A stretch of 64,000 nucleotides of DNA, from NCBI GenBank assembly GCA_002110485.1, contig MOWL01000047.1, positions 682,001-746,000 on the forward strand, in the 5' to 3' direction. The position numbers and the translations under genes are program-made. The notes beneath the pieces were generated by a model. That model did not search any database, had not been told where the DNA came from, and saw nothing but the letters and a program-made list of their open reading frames with translations. How positions within the stretch are numbered: the first letter of the stretch is position 1; each line of letters starts with the position of its first letter. Positions 22,020 to 32,973 of this stretch are shown piece after piece. This DNA is from Emergomyces orientalis (taxonomy: Eukaryota; Ascomycota; Eurotiomycetes; Onygenales; Ajellomycetaceae).

Positions 22020-25000
22020 TGTGAAGGAACACTGCAAGGCCTGTCTTGCCAGTATGCAGCTGGACTATTAATGAGCTTCGGGCCTTGCTCAGGCCCTCAT
22101 GCCATCTTAGTAGCTCTACATTTGAGGGCCTGTCAAACAGTTCTTCTCATGGCGTTGTGCGTGCTCTTCATCTGTTCTGTCATCTTATCATTGCCTCCTC
22201 CCTCATTCATCTCTTGAAGACTCAGTTACACACACTGTTTTCTTGTCTTTTCTGCTTTTTCAGTTGCTTTGCCTGTCTCACTCAATTTACACTCCACCCC
22301 TGCTGCATGCTCACTGGGTGCAGTACTGTCTTCACTGACTGCATTCCTCTGTTATTCCTTCTGCGAAGTCTGGCTCTGACCTGCACACATGTCTGTTTTA
22401 TCTGCTCCATGATTCCTGACTCCTTAAGCTGCTCAGTTGCTCTGACTATCACACTGTCTAGATGTATCTTCAGAGGCAGTGTGACTGTCTCCGCCTCCAG
22501 TGAGGTGATTGGAGTAGCTCTGTAGACCCCTGCAATGATCTGTAGGCATTTATTTTGAATCTTCTCCAGGCTGGCTAGCAGCTGGCGTTGATGTCGCGGT
22601 TCATGTTGTGTCGCCTGTGGTTGATGCCATGCCAGCGCTCTGTATCCTATTGCGGGCCTTATCACTGCATTGTAGACCCTCCGGGCATGCTGCAGTGGCA
22701 GGCCCCAGGTTGACTGTGTTGTTTGAGTTAGAGCACCTATCTGTGATTTCACTCTGCCTACCATCTTACTGACATGGCTACGCCACCTCAGCTTAGGGTC
22801 AAGCCAGACGCCTAGCACCCGCATCTCCCTCTGTGGCTTGATCACTTGCTGTGGCAATTGCAGTGAGTGTTCTAGATTGAATCTAGTTCTTGTTCTGGTA
22901 AAGTGCATGAGCTCATACTTCTGTGATGCAAAGATTGCTCCATGTCTGCTCACCCAAAGCTCACAGCTGGCATGGATCCGCGCCAGATGCGCACAATTCG
23001 CTTCAGTTGAGTCACCATATGCTAGAATGTTCACATCATCTACAAATTCTATGCAGCTGACAGGCTCACTTCATGATGTATATATTCTGAGCAACTCCTC
23101 ATTGTAGAATAAGAACAGAATGAGTGACAAGAGTGATTTCTGTGAAATGTCTGCATTCATCTCAAAGACTTCAGTTTCCTGCTCATCAAATACTAGTGTT
23201 GCCTTACACCCCTGCATGAATGAGTTGACTCATTCAGTCAGCTGTCTGGGCAGTCCTCTTTTTCTTAGAATGTGCACTAGGTGATTTCTGAGCACTCTGT
23301 CATAGACCTCTGAGATGTTCAGTGACAGCACTGAAATCACTGCTTTCTGCTTCTTCCACACTGTGCAAATCTGCACCAGTAACAGAGCAATTGCTGTTTC
23401 TGTGAAACAGTCTTCTCACACCCTCATTTGCTGAGCTGGTAGCATTCCATGTTTCTCTGCCAGAGATCTTATTTCCTTGACTGTTACAGTCTCTACAATT
23501 TTATCTAGAGTGTCAAGTAGTGCAATTGGTCTCCAGGTTCTCACTTCACTGTAGTTCTTCTTTTCTGGCTTCTTGAGCACCACCGTGCGTGCTGTTTTGA
23601 ATATCTGTGAGTAGTACTTCCAATGCCAGCAGGCCTGTGTAAGCTCAGTTATTGCTGTGATGAACCTTGAGCCTAGCATTTTGAGAAAGCAGTTGAGAAT
23701 GCTGTTGACACCCAGAGCTTTGTTGTTCAGAAGCCTAGCAATCAGCACTGCCATGGCCTTCTCTGTGAGCACTATCATGTCAGTCACACTCCACGGCTGT
23801 GTTCCCACGTTCATGTCATCTTCCCTTGCTGCCAAAGGCTCTGGGAAGAACCGCGCCTGTAGTAGTTCAGTCTTGTCCTGGAATGCAGTGGCTTGTGTCT
23901 TGGTTTCACTCAAGGCCTCTGGCATTTCTCTAAGTGGTGGCAGTCTTGCCAGTTGCTTGGTCTCATTGGTGTGTGTGCGACCCCACTTTGCCAGCTTCCA
24001 GAGCAGTTTAGAATTCATGTCAGCACTGTTCATTAGATCGCGGAAGCTGGCAGTCTTGGCCAGCTTTATTTCCTTGTTTCATCTGTTCTGTTGGACCACC
24101 ACGAGCGACTCTGCTTGCAGATTCGCGCGCGTTTAGCATGTTTCTCTGCTAGCTCATTGATGAATTCACTTAGATAGTTTGTATAGCAATCAATCTCTGC
24201 TGTTGAGTCAAAGCTGTTGCAACATTGTAGCTCTTGACAGTTCTTTTGCAGCTGCTGTATATTCACTTGCCATCAGTTGCGTTTTTCTCTTAGTACCACA
24301 GGTATGTTGATGACTAACTTAGTGACCACTGGTAGATGATCTGATATCATATCTGCCTTGTGTGTGACCTGGTATTTCAGTATCCCTGCACTCAGGTTCT
24401 CTGAGAGAAAGATTAGATTCAAGATGATGTCAGTGCTTCTGCAGTTCTGTCATGTAATCTCTTCCTGTGGTGTTGCCAGCTGCAGTTCAAGAGCATTTAC
24501 TTGTGCTATGAGCTCTCATGCCAGGTCAAAGTCCTGTCTCACTCGCTCACCTCCCCACTTTGAGTGATGCACATTGAAGTCTCCCAGCACCACTACCTCC
24601 ACCTGCCGCGCTTCTGCACTCTGATTTTGCACTTGTTGTGTGTCTGCACCCTGATCTCGCGCTTGTAGCGCACTTGTGTCTGGGTCTTGCACTTGTTGCG
24701 CACATCGCCCCTGAGTTCATGTTGATAGTGAGGCCTCGGCCTCCTCCACCACCGCTTGTAGCTCAAGGATGGGGGAACTCTCTGGCACAGTTGTGTAGCT
24801 GCCTGGTGGAGCAGTGTAGACATTGAGCATTAGTAGTGATCCTCTTACTGTGTTCACAGTGAGTAATGTCATGGATTCTGTAATGATCCTGACCTCCCAT
24901 GCTGTTGCCTTCAGTCTTTTGTTGATGAGGAAGTCCACCCTGGTCTCCTTGATCTGCATGCCTGCCTGCCAGAATTCACAGTTGACTGGACATGTTGTAC

Positions 25001-25145
25001 CTCTTTCAGATTCCCTCTGCATCCATGATTCCTGCAGTGTGATGATGTCATAGTTTAATGCTATTTCAGGCTTGGCCAGTAATGTGTTCATCACCTTGTC
25101 TGAGTTATGCACATTGTATTGTAGTATATGGACTTGCTCACTCAT
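22020..25145 (-). pseudogene. LINE 1 ORF2: endonuclease-reverse transcriptase, degenerate
   Basis: Three main blocks. Endonuclease at 25145-24540 begins HILQYNVHNSDKV, has the catalytic-type LQESW, and after a tandem repeat insert continues VVVLGDFNVHHSKWGG. Reverse transcriptase N-terminal part at 24033-23416 has WRPIALLDTLDKIVE and NNKALGVNSI. The thumb/C-terminal part at 23034-22282 has RVLGVWLDPKLRWRSHV and ARRVYNAVIRPAIGY. After this comes GKTGLAVFLHRRRVPDF and a Cys/His cluster around 22060-21950. The reverse transcriptase core between about 23416 and 23040 is scrambled by stops. No RNase H. Non-functional. Confidence 0.8.
24602..24721 (-). repeat. 30-bp minisatellite encoding decapeptide repeats inside the LINE 1 endonuclease
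   Basis: Units begin at 24602, 24632, 24662 and 24692, an exact 30-bp period with the core CTTGTNGCGC. In the endonuclease frame they read as ten-residue repeats of the form [A/T]-x-Q-[V/A]-x-[D/N]-[P/Q], located between the EAEAS block and the GDFN block. The length is a multiple of three, so it does not itself shift the frame. CpG is retained here. Confidence 0.75.
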
Positions 25146-25149
25146 GGTT

Positions 25150-26440
25150 CACCCATGTCTTGGTCCTGCGTGGAGTCTGGTCGCGCTGAGCGTGCATAGT
25201 CACTGAGCAAGCTCTGTTGCTGCGCACCAGCTCTTGTCACATTCATGAATCTGTCAATCTTGCACTGAACAATCAGAAAGTTCTCTTCTGTGATTCTGCT
25301 ATACTTTCTGAGAGTGATTCAACTCTTCTCATCTAATGTTTATATTATAAAGCACTTTGACTGGTTCTTGAGAGTCTTCTTGATCAGTGAAATCACAGTC
25401 TGTCATTCAAAGTATCTTGCAGATCATGCTGAGTGATCTTCTTCACAGTTACAGCAGACTGTCTTCTTTTCTTTCAGTGCTGTGAGGCAGGTCTTGTTCA
25501 TGTGTCTCTCTGCTGCACAGTGCCCACAGATATCACCCTTGCGGCAGAATCTGACTATGTGTCCATATTGCTGGCAGCTGTAGCATCAGATGATTTGAGT
25601 CTCTCTGTGAAAGATTTCAATCATGCAGAATTCATTTCTCAGAATGATGTCATTCTCCACAAGCATGTTTGCCTGCTGTGGTGTGGCTACATGTAGAATA
25701 ATGCTTCCATGAGATTACTGCTGTTTAGCTAGCTGCTTTGTGACTCTGTGAATGAGTACTCTGCATCTGAGAGATGAGTTCTGCTTGTAGACATTCTTCA
25801 CTGCTTTATCTGAGCTAATTCAGCTAATGACACTGATATATACACTCTTGATTAATACTGCATACATCTTCTTTTTTATATGTGTCTTGTCACTTCATTT
25901 CTTCACTCATTCATTACTTTTTGCCAGCTCAGTCTTTGTGTTGGAGTTGTCTGCAACCAGAATCAGATCATCACTAGATATGTATCTTACTGCAACTATG
26001 ATGTCAGTGATCACATCTTTGATAATCTTATTTATCTTTCTCATAATAGTCTCTGAGGTGCATTTCTTCACTGACAGTGTGTCACAGTTGCAGTGAGATA
26101 CAACAATCTCTCTAAACACACACTCTGTCATAATCTTGTCTGAAGACTCTTCACTGATCATCACATGCACTCATGAGAGTCTACTGTTTGACATGTTATG
26201 TCTTTTATTCTGTTGAAATGTGCTAGTAGCGCTCTCCAGTCTCTCTAGCATTCTATTCAGTAAATTATTCTTGAACTCTTTCATGACTCTCAGAGTTTAC
26301 TGAATATACTGTAATTTTTTCTTATTTATTTTCTTGTCTCTCTCTCTCTCTCTCTCTAAGAGCTTCAGTGATTTTACTAAGTGTTATGGTTATTCCTTCT
26401 GCAGCTTCTTTATTTCCCTGTTCTGCTTCTGGTGCATGTT
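25150..26440 (-). pseudogene. LINE 1 ORF1 (gag-like), degenerate
   Basis: The minus strand contains CYSCQQYGHIVRFC (CX2CX4HX4C) at about 25590-25550, directly followed by a second Cys/His motif (CGHCAAERHMNKTC), the usual zinc-knuckle pair of Tad1/I-type ORF1 proteins that bind RNA. The rest of the frame is broken, with a (TC)n stretch near 26336-26356. CpG-free over most of its length. The start cannot be placed. Confidence 0.65.
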
Positions 26441-26610
26441 GTGCTGCGCGCGCCCACCCCCCTCTCAACCACACCCACGCCAGCTGCCTCAACCATGGTG
26501 ATTGAGGGTGTACGAGCGTGTAGGTGTAATTAACAGCCCTTTATGACCTGGTTAGAATTGTGATATAGCTTTAAAAAGAATAAAAAGTTTTTGTTGAGGT
26601 CCGAAATTTT

Positions 26611-27246
26611 TTTTTCTCCAAAAGCACTATTTCAAAATTCTATAGAATTATATCATTGTTAAATTGCTTGGAAAAAGTCTTAGAAAAAATAATAGTTACT
26701 AGATTATCATATCTAAGTACTATCTCTGACTCTGATCTATTATTTTATGATCAAATAGAGGGTAGAAGGCAAAACTCAGCAATAGATACAGTTTTTTCTC
26801 TAACTCATGATATAGAATTAGCTAGAAATGAAAAACTAGTTTCAACTGCTGCTTTTATTGATATAAAAGATGCATTTGATTATGTTTTAAAAGAGCATTT
26901 AATTCAAACTCTGATAGAATTAAATACTTCAAAATCATTGATAAAATGGGTCAGTTGTTTTATGTTAGAAAGAACCATTCAGTTGTTTTTTAATGAAATA
27001 AAATAAAAGAAAATAAAAATTGAAATAGAAGTCTCTCAGAAATCTTCAGTCTCTCTCATTCTATTTTTGATATATATAAGAACATTATTTCAAAACAGAG
27101 AAATAAAGCTAGTGAGAACACTCAGCTACATTGATGATATTGTATTATTATGTCATTCAAAAACAATAAAAGAAAACTGTTTATTAATTGAAAATGCAGC
27201 AAGAGAAATCATTCAAAAAGAAAAAGAAAATTATATCTTGACAGAC
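26611..27246 (+). mobile_element. LINE 3: AT-rich reverse transcriptase fragment
   Basis: Plus-strand fragment of a different non-LTR reverse transcriptase. It shows LLNCLEKVLEKIIVTRLSYL, the motif-A-like AFIDIKDAFDYV, then after a stop LILFLIYIRTLF and the catalytic-box-like LSYIDDIVLL. It is truncated at both ends, about 75% AT by eye, and I find no CpG from 26611 to 27246. It ends abruptly next to CpG-containing DNA (cccggg at 27247). It lies head-to-head with LINE 1. Confidence 0.8.
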
Positions 27247-27272
27247 CCGGGCAGACCAGACATATCAGCGGT

Positions 27273-27851
27273 TCACTCGAACGTATGGAAGTGTTCTTTT
27301 GAAACGAAACATTGCTCACCTCTCTCCGTCTCGGCCGCTTCTCTGACCTGAATCGCATCCCGAACATCCTCTTGATGACCATGCACGGCGTCTTTGATTG
27401 CATTTGCCTCATTCCTGGCAGCCTCAGCCTCGGACGCCTCCCTCTCTGCGCTCTGGACTGGAGACACATCGAACACTTCAGGAAAGCGGATCTTTGCCTT
27501 GAGTGTGGACTCAAATATCTGTTCAGTGAGCAGGATACGCACCGTGTTGCATATTGTGTCTATGTTATGCGCCTTAACCAGATCTGCAACGTCCCCCTGG
27601 TCCTGGCTACGGCTGATGAGTTTGCGAATGGTCTTCGGCTGGCGTACTTGGGCATTGGGTCCCTTGAATATATTTTTCTGCGCCAGGTAGACCACCTTCT
27701 CATCTGGAGGGTTCTTGTTTCCCATGATTTGAGCTCGACTCGGCGGCGACCACGTCGTTGTGATGACGTGGGAGGCCGCAGCAAATGCTTCGAACTTCGA
27801 ATAAACAATTGGATCGGAACGGACTATCTTGTTTTCAAAAAGCTTATGCAT
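27273..27851 (-). CDS. Unknown protein, 192 residues
   Basis: ATG at 27851, open to 27273, no introns seen. The first 125 residues look globular (FKGPNAQVRQPKTIRKLI, CNTVRILLTEQIFE). The last 60 are Ala/Glu rich (REASEAEAARNEANAIKDAV) and likely a coiled coil. Normal CpG content, unlike the LINE fragment 26 nt downstream. It may be a remnant of a longer protein cut by that insertion. Family not recognised. Confidence 0.45.
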   Translation of the reverse strand: MHKLFENKIVRSDPIVYSKFEAFAAASHVITTTWSPPSRAQIMGNKNPPDEKVVYLAQKNIFKGPNAQVRQPKTIRKLISRSQDQGDVADLVKAHNIDTICNTVRILLTEQIFESTLKAKIRFPEVFDVSPVQSAEREASEAEAARNEANAIKDAVHGHQEDVRDAIQVREAAETERGEQCFVSKEHFHTFE

Positions 27852-29052
27852 TACGTCACAAGACGATAGAAAAAGTTGGCAGATGGGACGGAGCGGCCAG
27901 TGCGGGAACAGTCAAGTAGGCTTACTCTGTAGAAAGCAATCTATTGGACCGCACACGAAAGGCTCTAAGCAATCGGCATTGCCGATATCGAGACCCACAG
28001 TGCTCACACTCCAAGGACTTTAGTTTGGGAGTACGGAACACTCCTCGGGGCTATCTAATGGAATGCTGTTAGGCCATGGGACGAACCGAGTATTTCCACA
28101 TTTGGCAGTTATATCACCTTCATTTCCCCTACGTCCATTGCGCTGAGGCGTGTATCCTAAAATCAGCCCTACCAGGACCTATATCTACAGTGTAATGTAG
28201 TAGGCATTGCTCTTCCCTGGATTGTATGGAAGGTCAAACGACGTACCCTAGGGAGGCTCTTGACTTTTTTCTTCCACTGTAATAGAACTCTCGTCTGTGG
28301 GTATAGAGTTATATCGGAGGCTGGCAGGGAAAAAGTTGATGAAATTGCCTTTTGGATTGGTACTCAGAAAATCCGAAGGGAAGCACCCTATTTAATTGCT
28401 GCTCCTGCGGCCCGTGTGGCATAGTGTGGCGGAGTGCGGCGCAGCGACATAATGCGACAGCTATCTAGAATTTTACACCAGTGCAATTATATAACCGATA
28501 GAATCCCGCATAATTTTACATGAAAGATAATTGATCATAATTCCATGCAGATCTTAAAAACGCCTGTGGATTTCAACGCGTTTGAACCCCGACCTACATA
28601 CCTACCTTTATTAGTTGGCTTGTGGTGCTGATTGGCTGTCATGCGAACAAGAGCACTAGTGTAACCATGACTGGTGGGTCCTGCTACTATTATGAGCATC
28701 TGCACTTGGCGCCCCACCAATAGTATTTTTACTGTTGCCAAGAGCCAGGTGGTAGATATCTTTGCGACGGCCTTATTGGTTCTCACAAGGGTGTAAAGCG
28801 CTTTAATACCAAGATGATAGTAGCACCATTCTGCTATCCCCGACCAATATATCTGCAAATGATGTGCTTTCAGGAGATGTCTCTTCAAATGAGACTGAGC
28901 TTTAGAATACATAGACCTTTTATACATGTATATCAAACTCGCGAGGAAGTGAAAAACTGCTTGATATTCCTATTAACTACCTAGCGGAGGACAACAACTC
29001 AGTTCCTTCAAGAAGGGGAGAAAAAAGAGGCACTGGATCAGTCACCAAGACA
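27852..29052. other. Intergenic between island genes
   Basis: No supported gene. An open minus frame at 28535-28936 has no start context or family resemblance. Confidence 0.4.
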
Positions 29053-29727
29053 ATGCTTGCCGAACAAGACGCTCAGATTGACGCTGAACACGGTTCTGGG
29101 CAGCCTTCCGTTTGGCGGGATTTGTATAAGAAGATGCGTTGCTCTGGCCCACCATGCCAAAACTCAGAGGGGTACTGCTGGCAGGACCCAGTGGGAAAGA
29201 AACACTACAGACTCAGGACACACCATCTAAAGAGACTTGTTAGGTTTGTAGAGGAGGGCAATGACCTAGAGACCCATGATGATGTCCCTGCCGAAGAGCA
29301 GCAGTGGCTTGAAAGGCAGCGAAATACCACTAGACAGTCCAAAGTACAGTCCAAAGTCGAGTCAACATGCCCCCCTATTAATATCAATGTCCTCCCATCA
29401 CAGTCTCCTCAGCTACCCACGATGACTATGCCGACTTCATCCTTGTTACTACATTCAAGTCCTAGTCCTGTTGATCCTATCATTGTTCCTGATCTTCCCC
29501 TGGATATAGCGGTGAGAGAATATAGCAACTGGCAGCAATCACGAGTGGACTGTAAGGTGCTTAAGGATGACATTACAAAGGCGTGTGATGTGGCATTAAC
29601 AAATGGTCTTGATCTTAAGCAGATCCATGAAGACCAAGACCCGGATTTTTTCACTAAAAATGGAGTGAAAATGGGTGTTGCCCGACGTTTCGTCCATGAC
29701 ATCCGTGACTGGGTCAAGCAATTGTGA
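29053..29727 (+). CDS. Fungal-specific protein of unknown function
   Basis: 224 residues from the ATG at 29053, intact. The N-terminal part has a Cys pattern (MRCSGPPCQNSEGYCW) followed by charged helices. The middle is a low-complexity Pro/Ser linker with an ININVLPSQSPQLP block. The C-terminal 75 residues (from REYSNWQQSRVD to the end) look like a compact helical domain with a DQDPDFF segment and ending VHDIRDWVKQL. I recall proteins of this layout as multi-copy hypothetical genes in Pezizomycotina, often near repeats; that is from memory, not shown here. Function unknown. Confidence 0.6.
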   Translation: MLAEQDAQIDAEHGSGQPSVWRDLYKKMRCSGPPCQNSEGYCWQDPVGKKHYRLRTHHLKRLVRFVEEGNDLETHDDVPAEEQQWLERQRNTTRQSKVQSKVESTCPPININVLPSQSPQLPTMTMPTSSLLLHSSPSPVDPIIVPDLPLDIAVREYSNWQQSRVDCKVLKDDITKACDVALTNGLDLKQIHEDQDPDFFTKNGVKMGVARRFVHDIRDWVKQL

Positions 29728-29884
29728 CTGGGCTATATGGAAGTGATACAATTTAGTTTTCGGGGCAGTTTTGTATTACTTAGATTGTTTGAGATGAATA
29801 AAGAGTTGGAGAATTAATCATTGTCAGTTGTGCGCCCCAGTCTTGTAGTAACAAGCCCATCTCATGAGGAAATTGATGAAAATG

Positions 29885-31193
29885 TTATGCCTTCCTGCCT
29901 CTCAAGGGAAGCCCCCGGGGCAGCTCTGGCGGACAAAGGATCCATTTCACAATTTTATGGACTGAAGATTTGTCGTAACAGGACATGCTGAGATTGTAGA
30001 GACCCCTTAACGTACATGTTAATGTGGGGTAGGGATTAGACGGATCGCAGGTTGCCTGGACCACGCGCACTTTCCCAACCATAAACGTCACAATTGTGGC
30101 CTAGAGAGATATCAGCGTTTGCATGGCAGTGTAAAGAAGGAAAGTATCCCCTCATCCGTCTTGTGCAAAGTAGGGCCTCACTAGCGGGTGTATTGGGTGA
30201 TAATCAGCCTGTAGAATGTACAGGCTAAAAAAGGGACGCTACTTTGCACGAGTTGACGGAAGAGGGAGGGGGTAAGGGGAAGCAAAGCGTACCGTTAATA
30301 GACCGCCTTGGTATGTCAGTTTCGGCTGCATGTACTTGTGCTTCCAGGGATCCCAACGCACTTCGTTCATCTGGCGGTATAAAATAGAAGTGATCCCCAT
30401 GATTTCACTCCGAAGAAGGTAATTCTTGCCATCCTTGCCGCCGTTCTTGCCCTTTGAGTCCAATGGTGAGTGATCCCGGATCATAAAAGTCCAGTGATCT
30501 GGACGGTGTTGAAAGAGGCGATGACCAAGAACACGGCGGTGGCCGTTAGCGACCAAGCCCTCCCCCAGCACAGAAAACAATGGACCACCAAACCTGCGGC
30601 AAAAAGGTTACTAAAGATGGATAGAACAAGTAGAGTCGAGTAAAATAGTGCAACTTCTCTTACTCTTGTTCCCCGCGTGAGATGTCAACTCCCTTTATCA
30701 AGCTATCAATCGTTATCCCCATCCAACCAGTCCAACTGTCATCGACGGGTGGGCCCCAGGGATATTCACTGGTGTCTGGAGAGTTGATCCTCGGGGAGTT
30801 CTGGATGGCTTTTTCAAGGGCTGGAGGCGTTGTAAAATCATCCTTTTCAGCTGTGGTGTCCTTACAGACAACTTTCAAGTCTGCTGTTCTTTGCAAAAAC
30901 TCGAAGGAGAACGCGTCAGGCTGGTAAGACCAGTACTGATCGAACAGCTCCGGCATTAGACTGCTGAACTCCTGCGGGTCCGAGAAGGGCTCATACTTAA
31001 TTGGCCCCATGACGGTTGTTCCGGACGTAGATCCTGCCATATATGTAGGTCCAGACGCTGCTGTGGATGCTGATGCTGTTACTTTGATGCTTTGAAACTG
31101 ATGTTGAGTGGGCTTCCTCTTGGCGGAACGTTCGCTGCAAGTTTGCGTGGCATGCACCACGTGACTTTGGCAGCGCTTAAGAAGGCCTGTGCA
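29885..31193 (-). CDS. Fungal-specific protein of unknown function, three exons
   Basis: Exon 1 runs from about 31193 to 30664 (open from a TAA at 31194), exon 2 30593-30293, exon 3 30100-29885. Introns: 69 nt (gtaaga..gccgcag) and 192 nt (gtacgc..ctctctag); both joins keep the frame. The C-terminal exon carries TIVTFMVGKVRVVQATCD, a beta-strand-like segment after SILYRQMNEVRWDPWKHKYM in exon 2. Exon 1 holds a Ser/Thr/Ala linker and acidic patches. No ATG is visible in exon 1, so a 5' exon is missing or the gene is truncated. Family not recognised. It converges with the gene at 29053. Confidence 0.5.
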
Positions 31194-31400
31194 TTAATGC
31201 TAGGGAGTATCTACCCCGCCTTTCTCCTGATGTTATCTTCTTCCGCTGCATCTCTCCCATCAGTATCTGTTTCTCATCGGCTCCGCCAGTCTGCAGCGAA
31301 GGGAGGACCAAAAAATATCCCTCTGTATCCGGACTAGTGTAGGCCTACGCTGTGGGTCTTCCGAAGCTTATCTCGTCTATTCCCCTCGTATACCTTCGAG

Positions 31401-32881
31401 ATGGCCGAGGCTCCTAGACGGAGGCGGAAGGCGGTTGATGGATTGGATAAGCTCCCAACTACCGAACAGGAGTGGCATGGAATGGCCCTCACATACCATC
31501 TTGCCAACGCCAAACTCCAAGATCTATGCTCCTATGGTAGGGCACTACTGCCTCATCATACCTAGCGCCGCGCCTAACAGTATCTGGAAAAGGTCGTTTC
31601 TCTGCGTCGACGGTGCCCAAGGAGGCCTTCCTCACTGTCCGATGTATCTGGCCTGGCGTGATGACTGCCAACGATGCATTGCCTTATATTTATCGGACTG
31701 GGTCGTTCTTCAATGATGAACATATTACTGACGCCGAACAACTTATCAATCGTGGACTACTTGGTCTTAACAAGTTAAACACCCTGTTTGATATTATCTG
31801 CTCCGAAGCAAAAACACCTCGTGAATAGCTATGCACCGTTGCTGATGGGCTAGGCCCTTTCTCAATGCTTATTACTTTGCATAGACAGATCATGGACAAT
31901 TGCCTGCATGCTGCCCCAAAAGATGAGTCCAAACCTGTGACTTATGCACCCAAAAGGCAGGGACATTACGACGCTTCACAGCCTTCGTCAGGCCCTCAGG
32001 CATTGCCTGATTCTCCAACCCCCAGGCGCCCCAAGCGCCCACGTCGAGGATTTTCTGGCCCCATGAATGAAGATGACCTGCAGGCTACCAACCAACCTTC
32101 TCCTCGGCCTGAAACCGAACTCTTGGAGATTACAGACGAACTGCCAGATGAAATTCCGGAGCCGCGAACTCCCACGGAGACCCTTGTGGTTGACTTTATG
32201 GTCAATTTCATAGGGGGAATTGCATGCTTGTTACAGCGCCTTGCCAGCTACACTGTTTGCGTAGCTAATGCATTTGAGACAACGTATCGATTCGGGCCGG
32301 TTCGTAAGGATCCGGCCCCTGCAGATGAGATTCAATTCCGAGCTCGTATCGACGGGAGCATCCCATTCAGCTCCCCTGCCAACAGGAACCTACCTGAGAT
32401 GGTCATGTTCGAGGCCAAGCGCACCCCTCGTGGACCTGGTCAAGGCGCTCCTGTCATGGGGCAGCAGTCGATGGAACACGTTGCATACATCTGGAAACGG
32501 CATGAAAAACAAACAGTGATTCCCCAGCCAGCCCTCCTGTCCTTCCGAGAGAGTACTTCGCGTTGCTAATGCTTTCTGTAATAGCCTATCAGCCCTGGGG
32601 TGTACCACACTTTCATGATTGCACAGGACTACCTGTCCTTCCACATTACTATTGGGACTTATGATAACGAGTATCTCGACTATATTTTTGGCCCCGGGGA
32701 TGCGCCAGTTATTCCTCTGAACAGCAGGAGCAAGGCTTTCCTTCGTGTTCAGGAGTTTGGACCCTTCCGCGTCGATGAGAGAGGCCATATGAAACTTCTG
32801 CTTCACATTATACTCTGCTTGATGATATGGCAACTGGTTGGGAAAAAGGAGGGGTTTATGATCAAAGAAGCCTTGGCCTAA
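31401..32881 (+). pseudogene. PD-(D/E)XK-like fungal gene, broken
   Basis: Starts at ATG 31401 with MAEAPRRRRK and LPTTEQEWHGMALTYHLANA. It runs into stops near 31562, resumes in other frames at 31613-31828 (RGLLGLNKLNTLFDI) and 31865-32569, and ends in a third at 32600-32881. The long middle piece has a Pro/Arg linker and then MVMFEAKRTP, where E-x-K after a hydrophobic strand recalls the PD-(D/E)XK nuclease core. It is followed by QSMEHVAYIWKRH and, after the frameshift, MIAQDYLSFHITIGTYD and EFGPFRVDE. I recall this architecture in multi-copy fungal proteins of unknown function. Several nonsense codons and shifts make it a pseudogene. Confidence 0.6.
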
Positions 32882-32973
32882 GCGGATGGACGTTGTTGCA
32901 AATGCTAAGCAGTTTCCTTGATGATGCTAATCTTGATGTCGATTCCTAGCTGTGAGTTCTCCAGGTAGCTATA

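Larger units (their letters stand above)
21245..26440 (-). mobile_element. LINE 1: CpG-depleted Tad1-like non-LTR retrotransposon
   Basis: Read on the minus strand the order is ORF1 with CCHC zinc knuckles, then APE-type endonuclease, reverse transcriptase and a C-terminal Cys/His motif, ending in an (AAT)n tail at 21245-21265. That order and the absence of RNase H fit a Tad1-like element. The sequence is strongly CpG depleted: by eye there is no CpG from about 23003 to 23583 nor from about 25552 to 26228. The ORFs are broken by stops and frameshifts. The 5' end is approximate and no target-site duplication was found. Confidence 0.85.

Noticed and set aside
22046..22525. 159-residue plus-strand ORF rich in Leu, Cys and Ser
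   Set aside because: Antisense shadow of the LINE 1 reverse transcriptase region.
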